Positions 19,873 to 29,813 of a stretch of 64,000 bases of DNA are shown here, piece by piece. Source of the DNA: Mycosarcoma maydis (taxonomy: Eukaryota > Basidiomycota > Ustilaginomycetes > Ustilaginales); contig NC_026489.1 of assembly GCF_000328475.2 (NCBI RefSeq), forward strand, positions 372,001 to 436,000. Reading direction: 5' to 3'. Numbering within the stretch: the stretch's first letter is position 1; each line of letters opens with the position of its first letter. The position numbers were made by a program, and so were the translations under genes. Below the pieces are notes generated by a model. The model ran no database searches. It saw only the letters and a list, made by a program, of their open reading frames with translations, and was not told where the DNA came from.

Positions 19873-21289
19873 CTTGAAGTTTTCTACGTCGGTGCTTACC
19901 AACTACGAAAGGGAAGCTGGTGCGGCTTGCTCGTGCGCAAGTGTAGGTTGCTTGGTTCGGTTCGAGATTGTTGCACTCGGGATGCTGTCTGATGACGACG
20001 AAGCGGTCGTTGTTTGTAAAAAGATACCCGACGCGGGTATGTATGTGATACGAGGATGACAAGAGTGGCGATAGCTTGGATCAGCTTGATCGCACGCTCT
20101 CGAGCTTACGATCAAGCCCACCCACAGCATGCCGAACCACTGCCGTGGCTTTTAGTAGAACATCCAAACCTCCACACGTGCACAATTGAACCATTCTGTA
20201 TCCATTCATTCACGATTCACAATTCACAATCCCTCTGCCTGATAAAAGCTCAACTGCCACTTTCCAGCGTAGCTTCGCTCGACCTTACTTTCAACCTCGA
20301 CCTCACGTTCGGATGTTAGTGACACACAAATGAAGCTTGCTTTTGTCGGACGCTGGGGCGTGAGCTACAAGACAGATTCTGAGTGTCGTCGATGAAGCTG
20401 GTAGTGGGACCTCGGTTTTGCGACAAGACGGTCGGCAACTGTCTATGCGAGCTCGACTTCGTTCAATGACAAGTCCCATTCAAGGTTTGCGATGTTGTTA
20501 TGGAACTTGCAGGCATTGAGCTTTTTGATGGTGTAGCTGAGCCTGGAAGGACGACTCTTCAAATTCCTTCACGACAGAAGGCCATGTTTGACGTCGTAGC
20601 AAGGAGGCAGGCACTGGTAACGCACTTCGTGGGCATACGGTGTGAGTAATTCAGCCACATCCTAATCACACATACTAGCCCGGCTCGTGCGAGAAGATCC
20701 TACTCTTCACAATGCTACCCTTAGGTAGTTCACTACTAGACACGAGGCGGAGGAGTCGAATCCCTGATTTTGACAGCTTCGGCCCATACAGGCGCTGTAT
20801 CGTCTTGATCTTTTGCTCTCTTTCAGCATTGCATGCANNNNNNNNNNNNNNNNNNNNNNNNNNNNNNNNNNNNNNNNNNNNNNNNNNNNNNNNNNNNNNN
20901 NNNNNNNNNNNNNNNNNNNNNNNNNNNNNNNNNNNNNAGCGTGTGTCGTGTGGTCACACTGAACAAAACTTGAAATCAAAATTCCTGAATTGGTACAAAG
21001 GTTTGTAATCAACATGTTTGATAAGATTAGAAAGGTGCACAATATTGACGTCAGAAGGCGTACTCAAAGAGCAGCGTGTAGAGAGAGACTCACACACGCG
21101 CGACTGTATCTAGTTACTCGTGACTGATGCCAAAAGTCCCTCCTACTTGTTTGTTCCAGAAACAGCAGTGACGAGTGTTGGCGACAATCACAAATGATGT
21201 TGACCGTAGCTCGTTTGCAGGAAAACACGAGCAACATATCCGTTCGATAGAGCGCGCCGGTCAGGAGACGACAATCGAGCGGATGCCAC
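19873..21289. other. Gene-poor region containing the assembly gap
   Basis: 1.4 kb with no recognisable gene. It includes a motif copy at 20211-20218, a 100-N gap, and AT-richer DNA just right of the gap. A good-looking splice acceptor (pyrimidine tract then CAG, about 20800-20826) abuts the gap, so an exon could be hidden in it. Confidence 0.5.
20838..20937. other. Assembly gap (100 N)
   Basis: Exactly 100 consecutive N, the usual placeholder for a gap of unknown size. ORFs translated through it are meaningless. Confidence 0.99.
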
Positions 21290-21475
21290 ATGGTAAATGA
21301 AGCACAGCCACCGCTCGACAGCCTACCTCGTGCCTGTTTTGCTCACCCGAGCATTTTTGCCAAGACCCTCTTCTCCGCGTCTTACTCGCTTCTCGCAGCA
21401 GTGATCCGCTTGCCTCTCGAGCAGCTTCTGTATAAGAATCCCTCGTCGCCGTACGGCTCTGCCAGCATGTACTAG
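21290..21475 (+). CDS. Candidate 61-residue membrane ORF or 3' exon fragment
   Basis: ATG (context CACATGG) to TAG, 61 aa. Residues about 22-46 (SIFAKTLFSASYSLLAAVI and following) form a hydrophobic, probably membrane-spanning, segment ending in RLPLEQLLYKN. Codon choice is C-rich at third positions like the real genes nearby. I recognise no family. An in-frame TAG sits 14 codons upstream of the ATG, so it is either a stand-alone small gene or a terminal exon whose upstream part lies in or beyond the gap. It runs head to tail toward the 3' end of elongin A, 127 bp away. Could be chance. Confidence 0.25.
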   Translation: MVNEAQPPLDSLPRACFAHPSIFAKTLFSASYSLLAAVIRLPLEQLLYKNPSSPYGSASMY

Positions 21476-21602
21476 GAAGAGTATCGGCTCTCAAGCGCTA
21501 TCACAATGGCAAACTCTTGTGTGCTTTATTGAAATGGTCGTAAAAATACAAATGCGATCCAACGTTGTCCAAGGAGCGAAGAGAAAGGAGATCTTAAGAT
21601 GA

Positions 21603-23597
21603 TTACGAGCGATTCCTGCTGTTGCTCGATCGTGCACCTGAACGGTGCGGTGAAGACTTCACGAAGATCGACGAGAGTGCAGCAGGTGATGCTCGTGCTA
21701 AGTGGGGATCTTGAATGGGTGGTCCAGCCATGCCACTGCTGTGACTGCTGTAGGTGCTGTGCTGTCGAACCGGCGTTGGTCCGCCTCTGTCTGCGATCTT
21801 GGTGGTGACATACCTGAGCGTGGATTGATCAGTCTTGTTCGAAGGCGTCGCGGATAACGACGGAAGCGGGCTGGTGCGTGCTGATGAGACAGCCTCCTTT
21901 GACGCATCGCTAGTCCGCGCACGTTTAGCTTGAATCAACCTCACACCACCACAGTTCGCTGCTCCAGTCTGAACCGATGGCGCTGCACCTGGAGGCGAGC
22001 TCATTGGCGAACAAGCCGCAGCGTTTGAGCTGCTGCCACTTGTCTTCGATAATGCGTCTCCACTCTTTGAGCTGCTGCCATAAGCACGTTTCACACCTCT
22101 GACTTCCACTGTCGAGACATTGCTGAAATCTCTGCGAGGACTGCTGCTACTGCTCGCACCGGCTGAAGAAGGTCGAGCGGAGCCGAAAAAATCGAGCTTG
22201 CGTCGCTCGAAACGCGCGATGTCCGGTGGCGGTGATGATGATGATGGGATGAGGCGGACGGAGCTGTCTGCAGATAAGTGCAGGGATGCAGCAAGTCCGG
22301 ATCCCTCGATTCCACGTCTTGAGTTTGAAGAAGAGGAAATCGAATTGAGAGGTGGCGCTGCTGCCACTTCGTGCGGTCTGAAGCGTGCGATCGAGGGCGC
22401 TAGTATCGAGTCTGCCAGATGCTTCGTGCCATCGGTATCTGATCGTTGCAGACCACCCGTTGTGCTTCTGCGGGACGCTGGTGCAGTTGCCGATGATCCA
22501 TTCGTTGCTCTGCCGCGTTCATTTACAGACGAGTCGCTACCAACTAATGGCCCTGAAAACTCCCTCATCTTGGCCAACCCTTGGCTTGCTGCATCCAACA
22601 CCCTCCTTGGAGCTACCATAGGCCGCACGATCTGCCTCACCTCCACTCCTGCTGCTTCCGGCGCAATCTCGACTCCGACCGCTTTACTCCTCCCCTGCGT
22701 CTGGAACGACCACCTCCCATTACGAGGTGCCGTCAGCTTGGCTTGCGCAGCGCTCCCGGACCTTGCCTTGTTCAACAAACTTTGACCTTTGCTCTTCCCG
22801 CCCGCTCCTGCAGCAGCGATTGCCATACCGAATTTTTTCCCACCCGCCCTCGCTGTTTTGGCCATCATCGGCCGATCTCTTACTACGAGTTTCTTGGCTT
22901 CTTTTTCGGCTCGATGCTGTTCGTACTTATCCTTAATGCGTCTGGCAGCGTCGACTTTGGCCTGTTCGCTTTCTCCCTTGGTGCGGAAGTACAGTCTGCG
23001 CCAACTCTTGGGTTCTTTCGCCGGTGGTTTTGCCGATGGTGAAGCATCTGACCCACATGTTGATGGTGGTGTGTATTTCTTTCGGAGCTCGATGAAGTCG
23101 CGTAAACAGTTGCGTTTCCAGATTTCATCGGAATGCTCGAGCAGATGTGGTGAAGCGTCTTCGAGAGAGATGAGCTGGTCGATTCTGCATTCTTCCAGGA
23201 TCGGTTTGGCGTGATGATAGGGTAGGACGCCCAGGTCTTGCACTGATGAGATGTTTCGCAGAATGACACGAAGACACATTGAATACAGGCTGTTGACGCC
23301 CGATGTTCGATGAGCTTGTGGATGCGATTGACGTGATGTGGCAGCATCGGCAAGGAAAATGGTTGGGGTGGTATGCGGCAGAGGTGAAGCAGGATCAAAC
23401 TCGGATTGCTGAAGCTCTTCAGGTTGGCCCCAGTTGCCAGTCACTTGATACGAAGCTTCTTTGAGACCCATCATGCCTGGCGGCTCAGGAGAGCGCCTCC
23501 AGTCCTTCATGCTGATATCCTTTCGGCTGCCCTGCAAGTGTAGCAATGTCGCAACGATGTTATTGGGAACAAGAAGCTGCTGCTCAACTTGCGTCAT
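21603..23597 (-). CDS. ELA1: Elongin A homologue
   Basis: Intronless, 664 aa, ATG at 23597. Residues about 100-175 (VNSLYSMCLRVILRN... VLPYHHAKPILEECR... WKRNCLRDFIELRK) match the Elongin-A domain, which holds the BC-box contact with elongin C. In yeast, Ela1-Elc1 with a cullin ubiquitylates stalled RNA polymerase II; in animals elongin A also stimulates elongation. A basic, Lys/Arg-rich stretch follows (about 190-260). The C-terminal ~380 residues are Ser/Arg/Pro-rich and disordered with many phosphorylatable positions. The extreme N-terminus (first 90 residues) is unlike the family and could in principle include misjudged start choice, although no intron is evident. Nuclear localisation is inferred. 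Confidence 0.85.
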   Translation of the reverse strand: MTQVEQQLLVPNNIVATLLHLQGSRKDISMKDWRRSPEPPGMMGLKEASYQVTGNWGQPEELQQSEFDPASPLPHTTPTIFLADAATSRQSHPQAHRTSGVNSLYSMCLRVILRNISSVQDLGVLPYHHAKPILEECRIDQLISLEDASPHLLEHSDEIWKRNCLRDFIELRKKYTPPSTCGSDASPSAKPPAKEPKSWRRLYFRTKGESEQAKVDAARRIKDKYEQHRAEKEAKKLVVRDRPMMAKTARAGGKKFGMAIAAAGAGGKSKGQSLLNKARSGSAAQAKLTAPRNGRWSFQTQGRSKAVGVEIAPEAAGVEVRQIVRPMVAPRRVLDAASQGLAKMREFSGPLVGSDSSVNERGRATNGSSATAPASRRSTTGGLQRSDTDGTKHLADSILAPSIARFRPHEVAAAPPLNSISSSSNSRRGIEGSGLAASLHLSADSSVRLIPSSSSPPPDIARFERRKLDFFGSARPSSAGASSSSSPRRDFSNVSTVEVRGVKRAYGSSSKSGDALSKTSGSSSNAAACSPMSSPPGAAPSVQTGAANCGGVRLIQAKRARTSDASKEAVSSARTSPLPSLSATPSNKTDQSTLRYVTTKIADRGGPTPVRQHSTYSSHSSGMAGPPIQDPHLARASPAALSSIFVKSSPHRSGARSSNSRNRS

Positions 23598-24265
23598 GAA
23601 AGTCGTCAGCTCCGTGCACGTTAGGTAGAAGCCGCATCGTTTGGTAGTGAGTGGTGTTGCATCGTGACCTCTGATCTCGACATTGGTCTAGATACCATGT
23701 GAAGCTGGATCCGATCACCAAGCGGCAAGAAACCCGTGTTGTGCGGCTTCGATGGCGCTGATGGATGCGAGCTCGTTGAAACGGAGACCTGTCGCTGGCA
23801 CTCGATGTTTTTGGTGTGGAGAATCTCAAATCGATGGCGGTTGTGAAACGACGGAGTTTACACGAATTGTGGAACTTGAACTTGATCTAGTTAACTTAAC
23901 CACAAAACACGAATCGTGAATACAGCTTCCTTCACCACGAGAAAAGCAACTTAGAGAAAAATAGTCGCGGCAGTACAGCGCGTCCTGTTCTACGGTCAAT
24001 GTGAAAGTCACGAGTGACAGCCTTGCAGCGTCTCCCATATCGAGTCTGTCCAGAAAATCTCACCAACGAGCCTGCTCAATCACGAATGTCAACGCCCGAC
24101 CCTAGCGTACAGTACACGCTGATACAGACTCCAAAGACTGTCGATAACAAGAGCAAGATTCAGACATTGACGTTGACTAACTAGTAGAGTCTTTTACGAT
24201 GCGGTGGAAAGAGAGTTGAGATTGATCACACGCCTATCCTCCACTCTGGCATTGCCCAATCGGGT
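23598..24265. promoter_or_regulatory. Elongin A upstream region / TBC 3' flank
   Basis: No gene. Motif copies lie at 23914-23921 (within CACGAATCGTGAAT) and about 24078, roughly 320 and 480 bp upstream of elongin A. Confidence 0.5.
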
Positions 24266-26263
24266 CTACAACACCAAGGCGGCCGCCTCGCCAGTCTTTA
24301 CCTTACGCTTATACTCTTCTCTTGCATTCTTTATGGTACTGCGAACGTCCTTACGCGCCAATGCGTCCTTGGCCCAAAATAGCAGCGCATTGTCATCCTC
24401 TGGCACAAAGAAGCTGCTAAGCGCGCTGAGGATCGTCTCGAAATCAGCATCTGGCTCCAGAATCACCCCTCTATGGGCCCAGATGATACCTAGCGCTACA
24501 AGGCTGATGACATCCTGACCATCCAACAACCAGGCGTCCCACACACGCAGCTGCGTCTCGAATGGGATCGAATTGGAGAACAATGTGATGAACCATTTGG
24601 TGGCGTACGAGCTGGACACCACCATCTGTTCGTCAAATACCTCCACCAATTCAGGCATGTATTTGCGCAGCAGCTGATCCTGTACGAACAAATTTTCGAC
24701 AAGTCCAGGAAATCCAGGTGCAAAGGTGGAATGCAAATTAAGGTGGTTGTGCATCATGGTCATGGCAGCGTATGCTCGTTCGGGACTGAAATAGCACAGC
24801 AGCGTCGCAGCAATAGGTCCCATACCTTGACAGTACCCGCACTGGTCGCACAGCATCGACATGGCATGCAGCACATGGAACAAAGCTCGCTGGCCCTGGC
24901 CGTATCGTGTGTGAAACTGAATATGCCCAGAGATGGTGCGCGGGACATCGAGATCGATCTGTACGTCGTGTGAGCTTGGCGTTGATTTCAGGCGTTCAAA
25001 GCTTTCAGCGTCGGCTTGAACAAGTGAGACCGGTGTCGACGCAGCAGCTTTCTGCAAGTGCGGCTTGGCGAGCGAGTACGACTGGCGACCTTCTTGTGTT
25101 TGTTGACGATAATGTAGCAAAGCAGACCAAGCTGCTGATCGCCAGCGATCCGGAATTCCCTTGTAGACCCTCCGCCGTAATTTGCGATTGATGCCATCGG
25201 TGAAGTCGAATTGGACAGCATTGTGACCCTGATCACGACTCTTGATGATCAGCATGCGAGCCCATTTGGCTGTGCGCTCCTGTTCACGTTGACGATGTAC
25301 GATGTCGGCTGAAGCTCGAGCCTGCTGAATATCGGCAGGTGCCTTGGTCTGATCGTTGTCGTTGGCGTGTGAGGGTGTACTGGTGGTAGGTAAATTGGTG
25401 GGTTGCGAGGTCCCTTGTGTTGCTCTGCCCCGAGAGCCTCTTTTCGGGAGCGTTTCGTCGAAGAGGCTGGATGGCAATAGGGTAGTCTTGTGGCGCGCAT
25501 TTTTGACACTATCCGAGAAGAAGCCGTACCTGTCAACATTAGCTATAAGCTCTTGTCGCTTCTTTTCTGCGAGTTCTTGACGACGTCTGCGTTCGTTGGT
25601 CGACAGAAACGTGTTGGTGGACAGAGTCACTCCTGCATTGTTGGACGGGCGCAATGAAAGCCTGGAGAGATCGCCGTTGGCATCTCGACGCGTTGTGTGC
25701 AGAGAGCCGACCGACATGACACTCCTGGTGCCCCCGCAGGTGGTCAGTGATGACGTTGGTGGTGTATGACCATTGACACCAGCCGCGGTAGGAGCGGGCT
25801 GGAGAGGTGCTTTGTTTGTATCTTGAGAGACTATAGTGCTGCCCGGACGCGAGAGAGCAGCTTCCTCCCAAGCAGACAGGCCACTCTTTTCTCTAGTGTA
25901 CTCTTTGCCGTCCGAGAAACCATCGTCTGGTACGCCGGCTATAGCAAAGTGTGCGTACGTCCTTCGGACGAATTCAGCGTCGGATTCAGCAGGGGAGCTG
26001 AACTGGTTGGCTAGCCACTCTGGCGCCTGGGAGCCCTCTTCCGGGGCTGAAGATCTGCGTATTCTGGGCGATGTAGGAAGCGGAGGTGCTAAAGTCGAAT
26101 CAGGAGGATCCGCTCCTGGATCTGGCGATGTCGGGGCCGTCTTTGGCCGGAATTTGGACGGCAGGACACGAAGAGACATGGTTCTGGAAGCAGACTTGGT
26201 GTGCTTCTTGATTGGTCGAGCTTGGTCTGCTACTACACCAAGTTCCGATGCTTCGAGCGTCAT
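24266..26263 (-). CDS. TBC-domain Rab GTPase-activating protein (USP6NL/RN-tre-like)
   Basis: Intronless, 665 aa, ATG at 26263. The C-terminal half (about residues 360-640) is a TBC domain with both catalytic fingers: R442 in IDLDVPRT and Q479 in GYCQGM. The entry motif RRRVYKGIPDRWR and the block GYCQGMGPIAATLLCYFSPERAY resemble the USP6NL (RN-tre) branch rather than Gyp1. The protein should accelerate GTP hydrolysis on a Rab in membrane traffic; the specific Rab cannot be told. The N-terminal ~230 residues are Pro/Ser/Thr-rich and disordered. A charged Lys/Arg/Glu helix (about 225-245) precedes a linker to the domain. It is divergent from GRX4 across 1.1 kb. Confidence 0.88.
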   Translation of the reverse strand: MTLEASELGVVADQARPIKKHTKSASRTMSLRVLPSKFRPKTAPTSPDPGADPPDSTLAPPLPTSPRIRRSSAPEEGSQAPEWLANQFSSPAESDAEFVRRTYAHFAIAGVPDDGFSDGKEYTREKSGLSAWEEAALSRPGSTIVSQDTNKAPLQPAPTAAGVNGHTPPTSSLTTCGGTRSVMSVGSLHTTRRDANGDLSRLSLRPSNNAGVTLSTNTFLSTNERRRRQELAEKKRQELIANVDRYGFFSDSVKNARHKTTLLPSSLFDETLPKRGSRGRATQGTSQPTNLPTTSTPSHANDNDQTKAPADIQQARASADIVHRQREQERTAKWARMLIIKSRDQGHNAVQFDFTDGINRKLRRRVYKGIPDRWRSAAWSALLHYRQQTQEGRQSYSLAKPHLQKAAASTPVSLVQADAESFERLKSTPSSHDVQIDLDVPRTISGHIQFHTRYGQGQRALFHVLHAMSMLCDQCGYCQGMGPIAATLLCYFSPERAYAAMTMMHNHLNLHSTFAPGFPGLVENLFVQDQLLRKYMPELVEVFDEQMVVSSSYATKWFITLFSNSIPFETQLRVWDAWLLDGQDVISLVALGIIWAHRGVILEPDADFETILSALSSFFVPEDDNALLFWAKDALARKDVRSTIKNAREEYKRKVKTGEAAALVL

Positions 26264-27355
26264 GCTGTCGATCTTATGCGACGCTTTTCAGCGTGATTCG
26301 AGCTTCGAGCCTCAAGCTTCGAGCACGATTTAGGGTTAAAGGATTGTGAGCGCAGCTCTCGTGCGCAAAAGTGTGATGCCCACTGATGCAAGAGCTTAAG
26401 GCAGTGTCATGGTGCGATGCATGCTGAGACGGATGATTCAAGTCCAATGGTTTCTAGAAAGTAGAATCGAAGACCAACGTTTGCCTGCTTGCCTTAGATG
26501 AGTGTCGATTTCGAGTGCCAGCTCGAGTTGAACAGTTGCGTCGCTTAGGTTGTCGTTCAGGAGACGAACAAGTTTGCGTCTTCACTTCATGATGAATAGA
26601 GTGTAGCCCGTTGGCGGAATGAGTTGTTGGATGCGTGGTGGGCGAGAGGCAAGAGAGCCATGCCCAATTTCAGCCAAGTGTTGACCCAGCCAGGGCATAA
26701 GCCGAGATCAACACACGCAGGAGTTGGAACCCTGCAGCTCCGCCGTTTCCCCTGCTTCTAAGCTAACTCTAATGTTAAGTTAACTTAGTTGCAAGTTCAG
26801 GACGTGTCGAAACGTTTGAATCGGCCCGTTTGATGAACAGATGATCACCGATTTGTTCACAGAGTGTAACACGGATTTAGCGATCTCAACGGGACTTGAG
26901 CCGAAAGAAGGAAAAATAAGACGCCATCCTTTGCGCCGATTGGCTGCTGTGGGCCACCTCAATAATCAGCGAGACCGTCGTGCGTAGATTCCGCTCGAAT
27001 CTACGGTCTCGAATTTATCAGATTTTCAGGCACACTGACGACTCACACTCGTGACTGACAAGGAAATTACTGGCGAATCGTGAACCGTGAACACGAAATC
27101 AATTTGTAGAATTACGAAGCAGCGGTTAGGTGGCGCGCAGTTCTGGCCAGAATCTGCCAATCATGAATCATAAGCCTACACCTCTAGCTTCCACTCGATC
27201 ATTGCCATTACCAACAGACCCGCTCTTCTCTTTCGGATTCGACGCTAGTGTCCACGTTCACCAACAGAATCTCTCACTACCGTGTTCGGCATCCATCCAG
27301 TCCATTATTCCCGCCGTATCATCCGCATCGCTTCCACTAATTGTCCCAACAAACA
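26264..27355. promoter_or_regulatory. Divergent TBC/GRX4 intergenic region
   Basis: 1.09 kb without a credible gene. It contains an AAGTTAACTT palindrome near 26775 and a motif copy at about 27078-27092. An ORF crossing into GRX4 in another frame (27130-27579) is a shadow. Confidence 0.5.
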
Positions 27356-28156
27356 ATGTCTGCCGAAGCAGGACCCAGCAACCTCGTCGAGGTCACCTCG
27401 CCCGAGCACTTTACCGAGATCATGCAGAAGGACTTGACTCGGATCTCGCTGCTCAACTTTCATGCTCCGTGGGCCGAGCCATGCAAACAGATGAACGAAG
27501 TGGTCCGCGAGATCGCCATCAAGTATCCTCAAGTGCTGTGTCTCGAAATCGAGGCAGAGTCTCTTCCGGATGTCTCTGAATCCTTCGACATCGAGGCAGT
27601 ACCCTCGTTTGTATTGCTTCGTGGTCACACGCTCCTCTCTCGCATCAGCGGTGCCAACGCTTCTGCCCTCTCGGCAGCTGTCGCAACACACGCTGCTTCC
27701 GCTCGATCCAACGGCACTGGCAGTGTCTCCAAGACCTCGGCCGCCCCACGTGCTGCGTCAGACGTCTACGACGCTTCAAGTTCCAAACGTAACGGCGCTT
27801 CCACCTACGCTGACGAGGAAGACGAGGAAAATGTTGTGCCCGAGACAGAAGAGGAAATCTTTGCGAGGTGCAAAAAGCTCATGGAACAGAGCAAGGTGAT
27901 GCTTTTCATGAAGGGCGACCCGGACACACCGCGTTGCGGTTTCAGCCAGAAAACGGTCAACCTTTTGCGACAAGAAAAGGTTGATTTCGGCCACTACGAC
28001 ATTCTCAAGGACGAAAATGTACGACAGGGTCTTAAGAAGCTCAATGAATGGCCTACTTTCCCACAGATCATTGTCAATGGCGAGCTTATCGGTGGTCTTG
28101 ACATCCTCAAGGAGAGCATCGAGAGCGGAGAGTTCCAAGAGATGCTCCATGCTTGA
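27356..28156 (+). CDS. GRX4: Monothiol glutaredoxin Grx3/4 type (Trx-Grx fusion)
   Basis: Intronless, 266 aa; 27356 is the first ATG, preceded in frame by a TTG. An N-terminal thioredoxin-like domain (about 1-110) has WAEPC (39-43) in place of the redox CGPC, as in the Grx3/Grx4/PICOT family, so it is not a disulfide reductase. An acidic linker (about 145-160, DEEDEENVVPETEEE) leads to a C-terminal glutaredoxin domain with the CGFS motif at 194-197 and the glutathione-binding WPTFPQIIVNGELIGG block. Such proteins bind a bridging 2Fe-2S cluster with glutathione and control iron sensing, in fungi through iron-responsive transcription factors. It converges with the methyltransferase gene, 121 bp away. 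Confidence 0.95.
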   Translation: MSAEAGPSNLVEVTSPEHFTEIMQKDLTRISLLNFHAPWAEPCKQMNEVVREIAIKYPQVLCLEIEAESLPDVSESFDIEAVPSFVLLRGHTLLSRISGANASALSAAVATHAASARSNGTGSVSKTSAAPRAASDVYDASSSKRNGASTYADEEDEENVVPETEEEIFARCKKLMEQSKVMLFMKGDPDTPRCGFSQKTVNLLRQEKVDFGHYDILKDENVRQGLKKLNEWPTFPQIIVNGELIGGLDILKESIESGEFQEMLHA

Positions 28157-28277
28157 ACATGATCATTTCCATTTGATACCGTTCCGATTCGTTGTCTTGT
28201 ACATTAGTCATTCTTTGCAATAGCTATCGATTTGGGTCTTCCTATCATTTATGAGTGCTGGAACGGTGTTGTCATTG

Positions 28278-29228
28278 CTAAAGCTTCCAAATCTCGATTC
28301 CTTCCCAGTCGTCTCGGGACCACTTTGATCCGTCACCGAGCGAGTCAAAAATCTTGCGAATGCGTTTTGCGGGGACCTGCTTGAATGCAAGCGAAAATTC
28401 TTGGCTTGCAATGCGGAGGGCTTCCGTGATGTGCGACGGATCTCTTCGTTCCAAGGCGAGCAACACTGTGGGGTGGGAATCCTCTTGAGGTCGGTAAAGG
28501 TGAGAGATGGTGGACAGCAATGGATGCACAAGCGATGGCTCATAGATTGTGTCTGCTGTCATGATCAGATCAAAGCTTTGCTGGTTCGACACCGAACTGG
28601 ACGGTTCTAGTGGAGGTTGCTTGGATGTGCTCGGAAGACCGAATTCCGAGTGCCACTGCCAGTATTCAGAGGGAATGGTCCAATCGAGCTCGCATACATG
28701 TACCTGATCTGCTGCTACCGCACCCGAGTTGAAGAGCTGATAGAGTCCAATTTCGATATTGGGTCTGAGCACAGAGTCGAGCACAGGCGGAATATCAGTT
28801 GCGACCACCTGCCAACCGAGCCTTGCCATCAGAAGCGAGAGCAAGCCTGTGCCAGACCCCAGCTCGAGCACTCTTTTCCGTGTTGATCTTGCGCTGCTCT
28901 TATGGTGCGTCACTGCGTAGTTATGCAGCAGATAAGATGAGAGTATCTGCGATGATAGCCATAGCGAGGACCCTGTGCTATTGGTATAATTGCGCTGCAT
29001 CAACCTAAAAGAGGTGTCGATAGAGGGAAAGCGATAGACTAGCTCGGCGAGATGCTTGGTTTGATGAGCAGGTAGATTGACAGCGTCCTTGTACGCTACC
29101 AGGCTGTTTGTGCTGCCAGCTTCGTCTGTATCGCTATCCGACTGTTGAACATGCCGCTCCTTACTAGCCGCAGTGTCATTGTTGAGGTTGGATGCACCTC
29201 GCTGTGCTCGCGCATGTTTTCGAGGCAT
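28278..29228 (-). CDS. Family-16 (METTL21/22-like) protein methyltransferase
   Basis: Intronless, 316 aa from ATG 29228; the longer frame upstream starts with GTG. SAM-binding motif I is VLELGSGTGLLSLL (120-133), followed by VVATDIPPVL and the post-II block FDLIMTADTIYEPSLV. A WLSSQILSSYLL segment before motif I is the usual entry of Methyltransf_16 proteins, which mostly modify lysines on translation factors or chaperones. The LLALERRD strand and a C-terminal WEGIEIWKL fit METTL22-like members. The substrate cannot be deduced. The N-terminal ~45 residues are charged and disordered. Opposite in orientation to NUF2, whose start is 585 bp away. Confidence 0.82.
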   Translation of the reverse strand: MPRKHARAQRGASNLNNDTAASKERHVQQSDSDTDEAGSTNSLVAYKDAVNLPAHQTKHLAELVYRFPSIDTSFRLMQRNYTNSTGSSLWLSSQILSSYLLHNYAVTHHKSSARSTRKRVLELGSGTGLLSLLMARLGWQVVATDIPPVLDSVLRPNIEIGLYQLFNSGAVAADQVHVCELDWTIPSEYWQWHSEFGLPSTSKQPPLEPSSSVSNQQSFDLIMTADTIYEPSLVHPLLSTISHLYRPQEDSHPTVLLALERRDPSHITEALRIASQEFSLAFKQVPAKRIRKIFDSLGDGSKWSRDDWEGIEIWKL

Positions 29229-29813
29229 CTCGATGCTGCTATTAGCCAGCCGTGGTACCGGCTTTTGAGAGTGTTGGTGAGACGTTGACAATTTGCATCG
29301 CTCCGTGCACGCTTTGGTGGGAAGAGTCAAGGAACATAGCCAAGTGCATCGGTCGTGGATCCTCGGTGAGGAAGACTCATCAACTCTCACTCACCGTTGA
29401 AGCAAGGCCGTCGTGCATGACATGTGGAGTGGAGCTGGTCAAGTCACGTGCCGGGAGCGTGTTGGATGCGATTTTCGAGGTAAACTCTCAACAGCTCAAA
29501 CCACGATTGTCACAGCGCGAAACGCGTCTCGACTGGTGAGAGCAACACTCGAAATCAACCGCAGCAGCTTTCCAGAGCTTGGAAATTTGGATGGGCTGGG
29601 ACAGAGAACAACACACAAACACGCACACACACACCGACAGCTGCAGAGCGACACGATTCAACTTGATCGTTGACCATCACCACTTCAAACGACACCAACC
29701 TCCAGCTGCAATCACTCCCACTTGCGCATCGTCGACACTCCTGACATCTAAATTTACGGCTTGTCACGGTTGCACGCTTGTTGTTATCCGCACACGCCTC
29801 GACCGTGATCACC
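29229..29813. promoter_or_regulatory. Divergent methyltransferase/NUF2 intergenic region
   Basis: No gene. A CA-rich block occurs at about 29608-29638. I see no exact TCACGAWT octamer here. Confidence 0.5.

Noticed and set aside
20730..20770. tRNA-like T-loop (GAGTCGAATCCC)
   Set aside because: Flanking bases do not form a 5-bp T stem and no D or anticodon arm can be folded at the right distance on either strand.
20707..21042. ORFs spanning the N gap
   Set aside because: They translate through 100 unknown bases and share no recognisable flanking sequence.
27130..27579. 149-codon ORF overlapping the GRX4 start
   Set aside because: Runs in a different frame into GRX4; the portion before GRX4 has no features.
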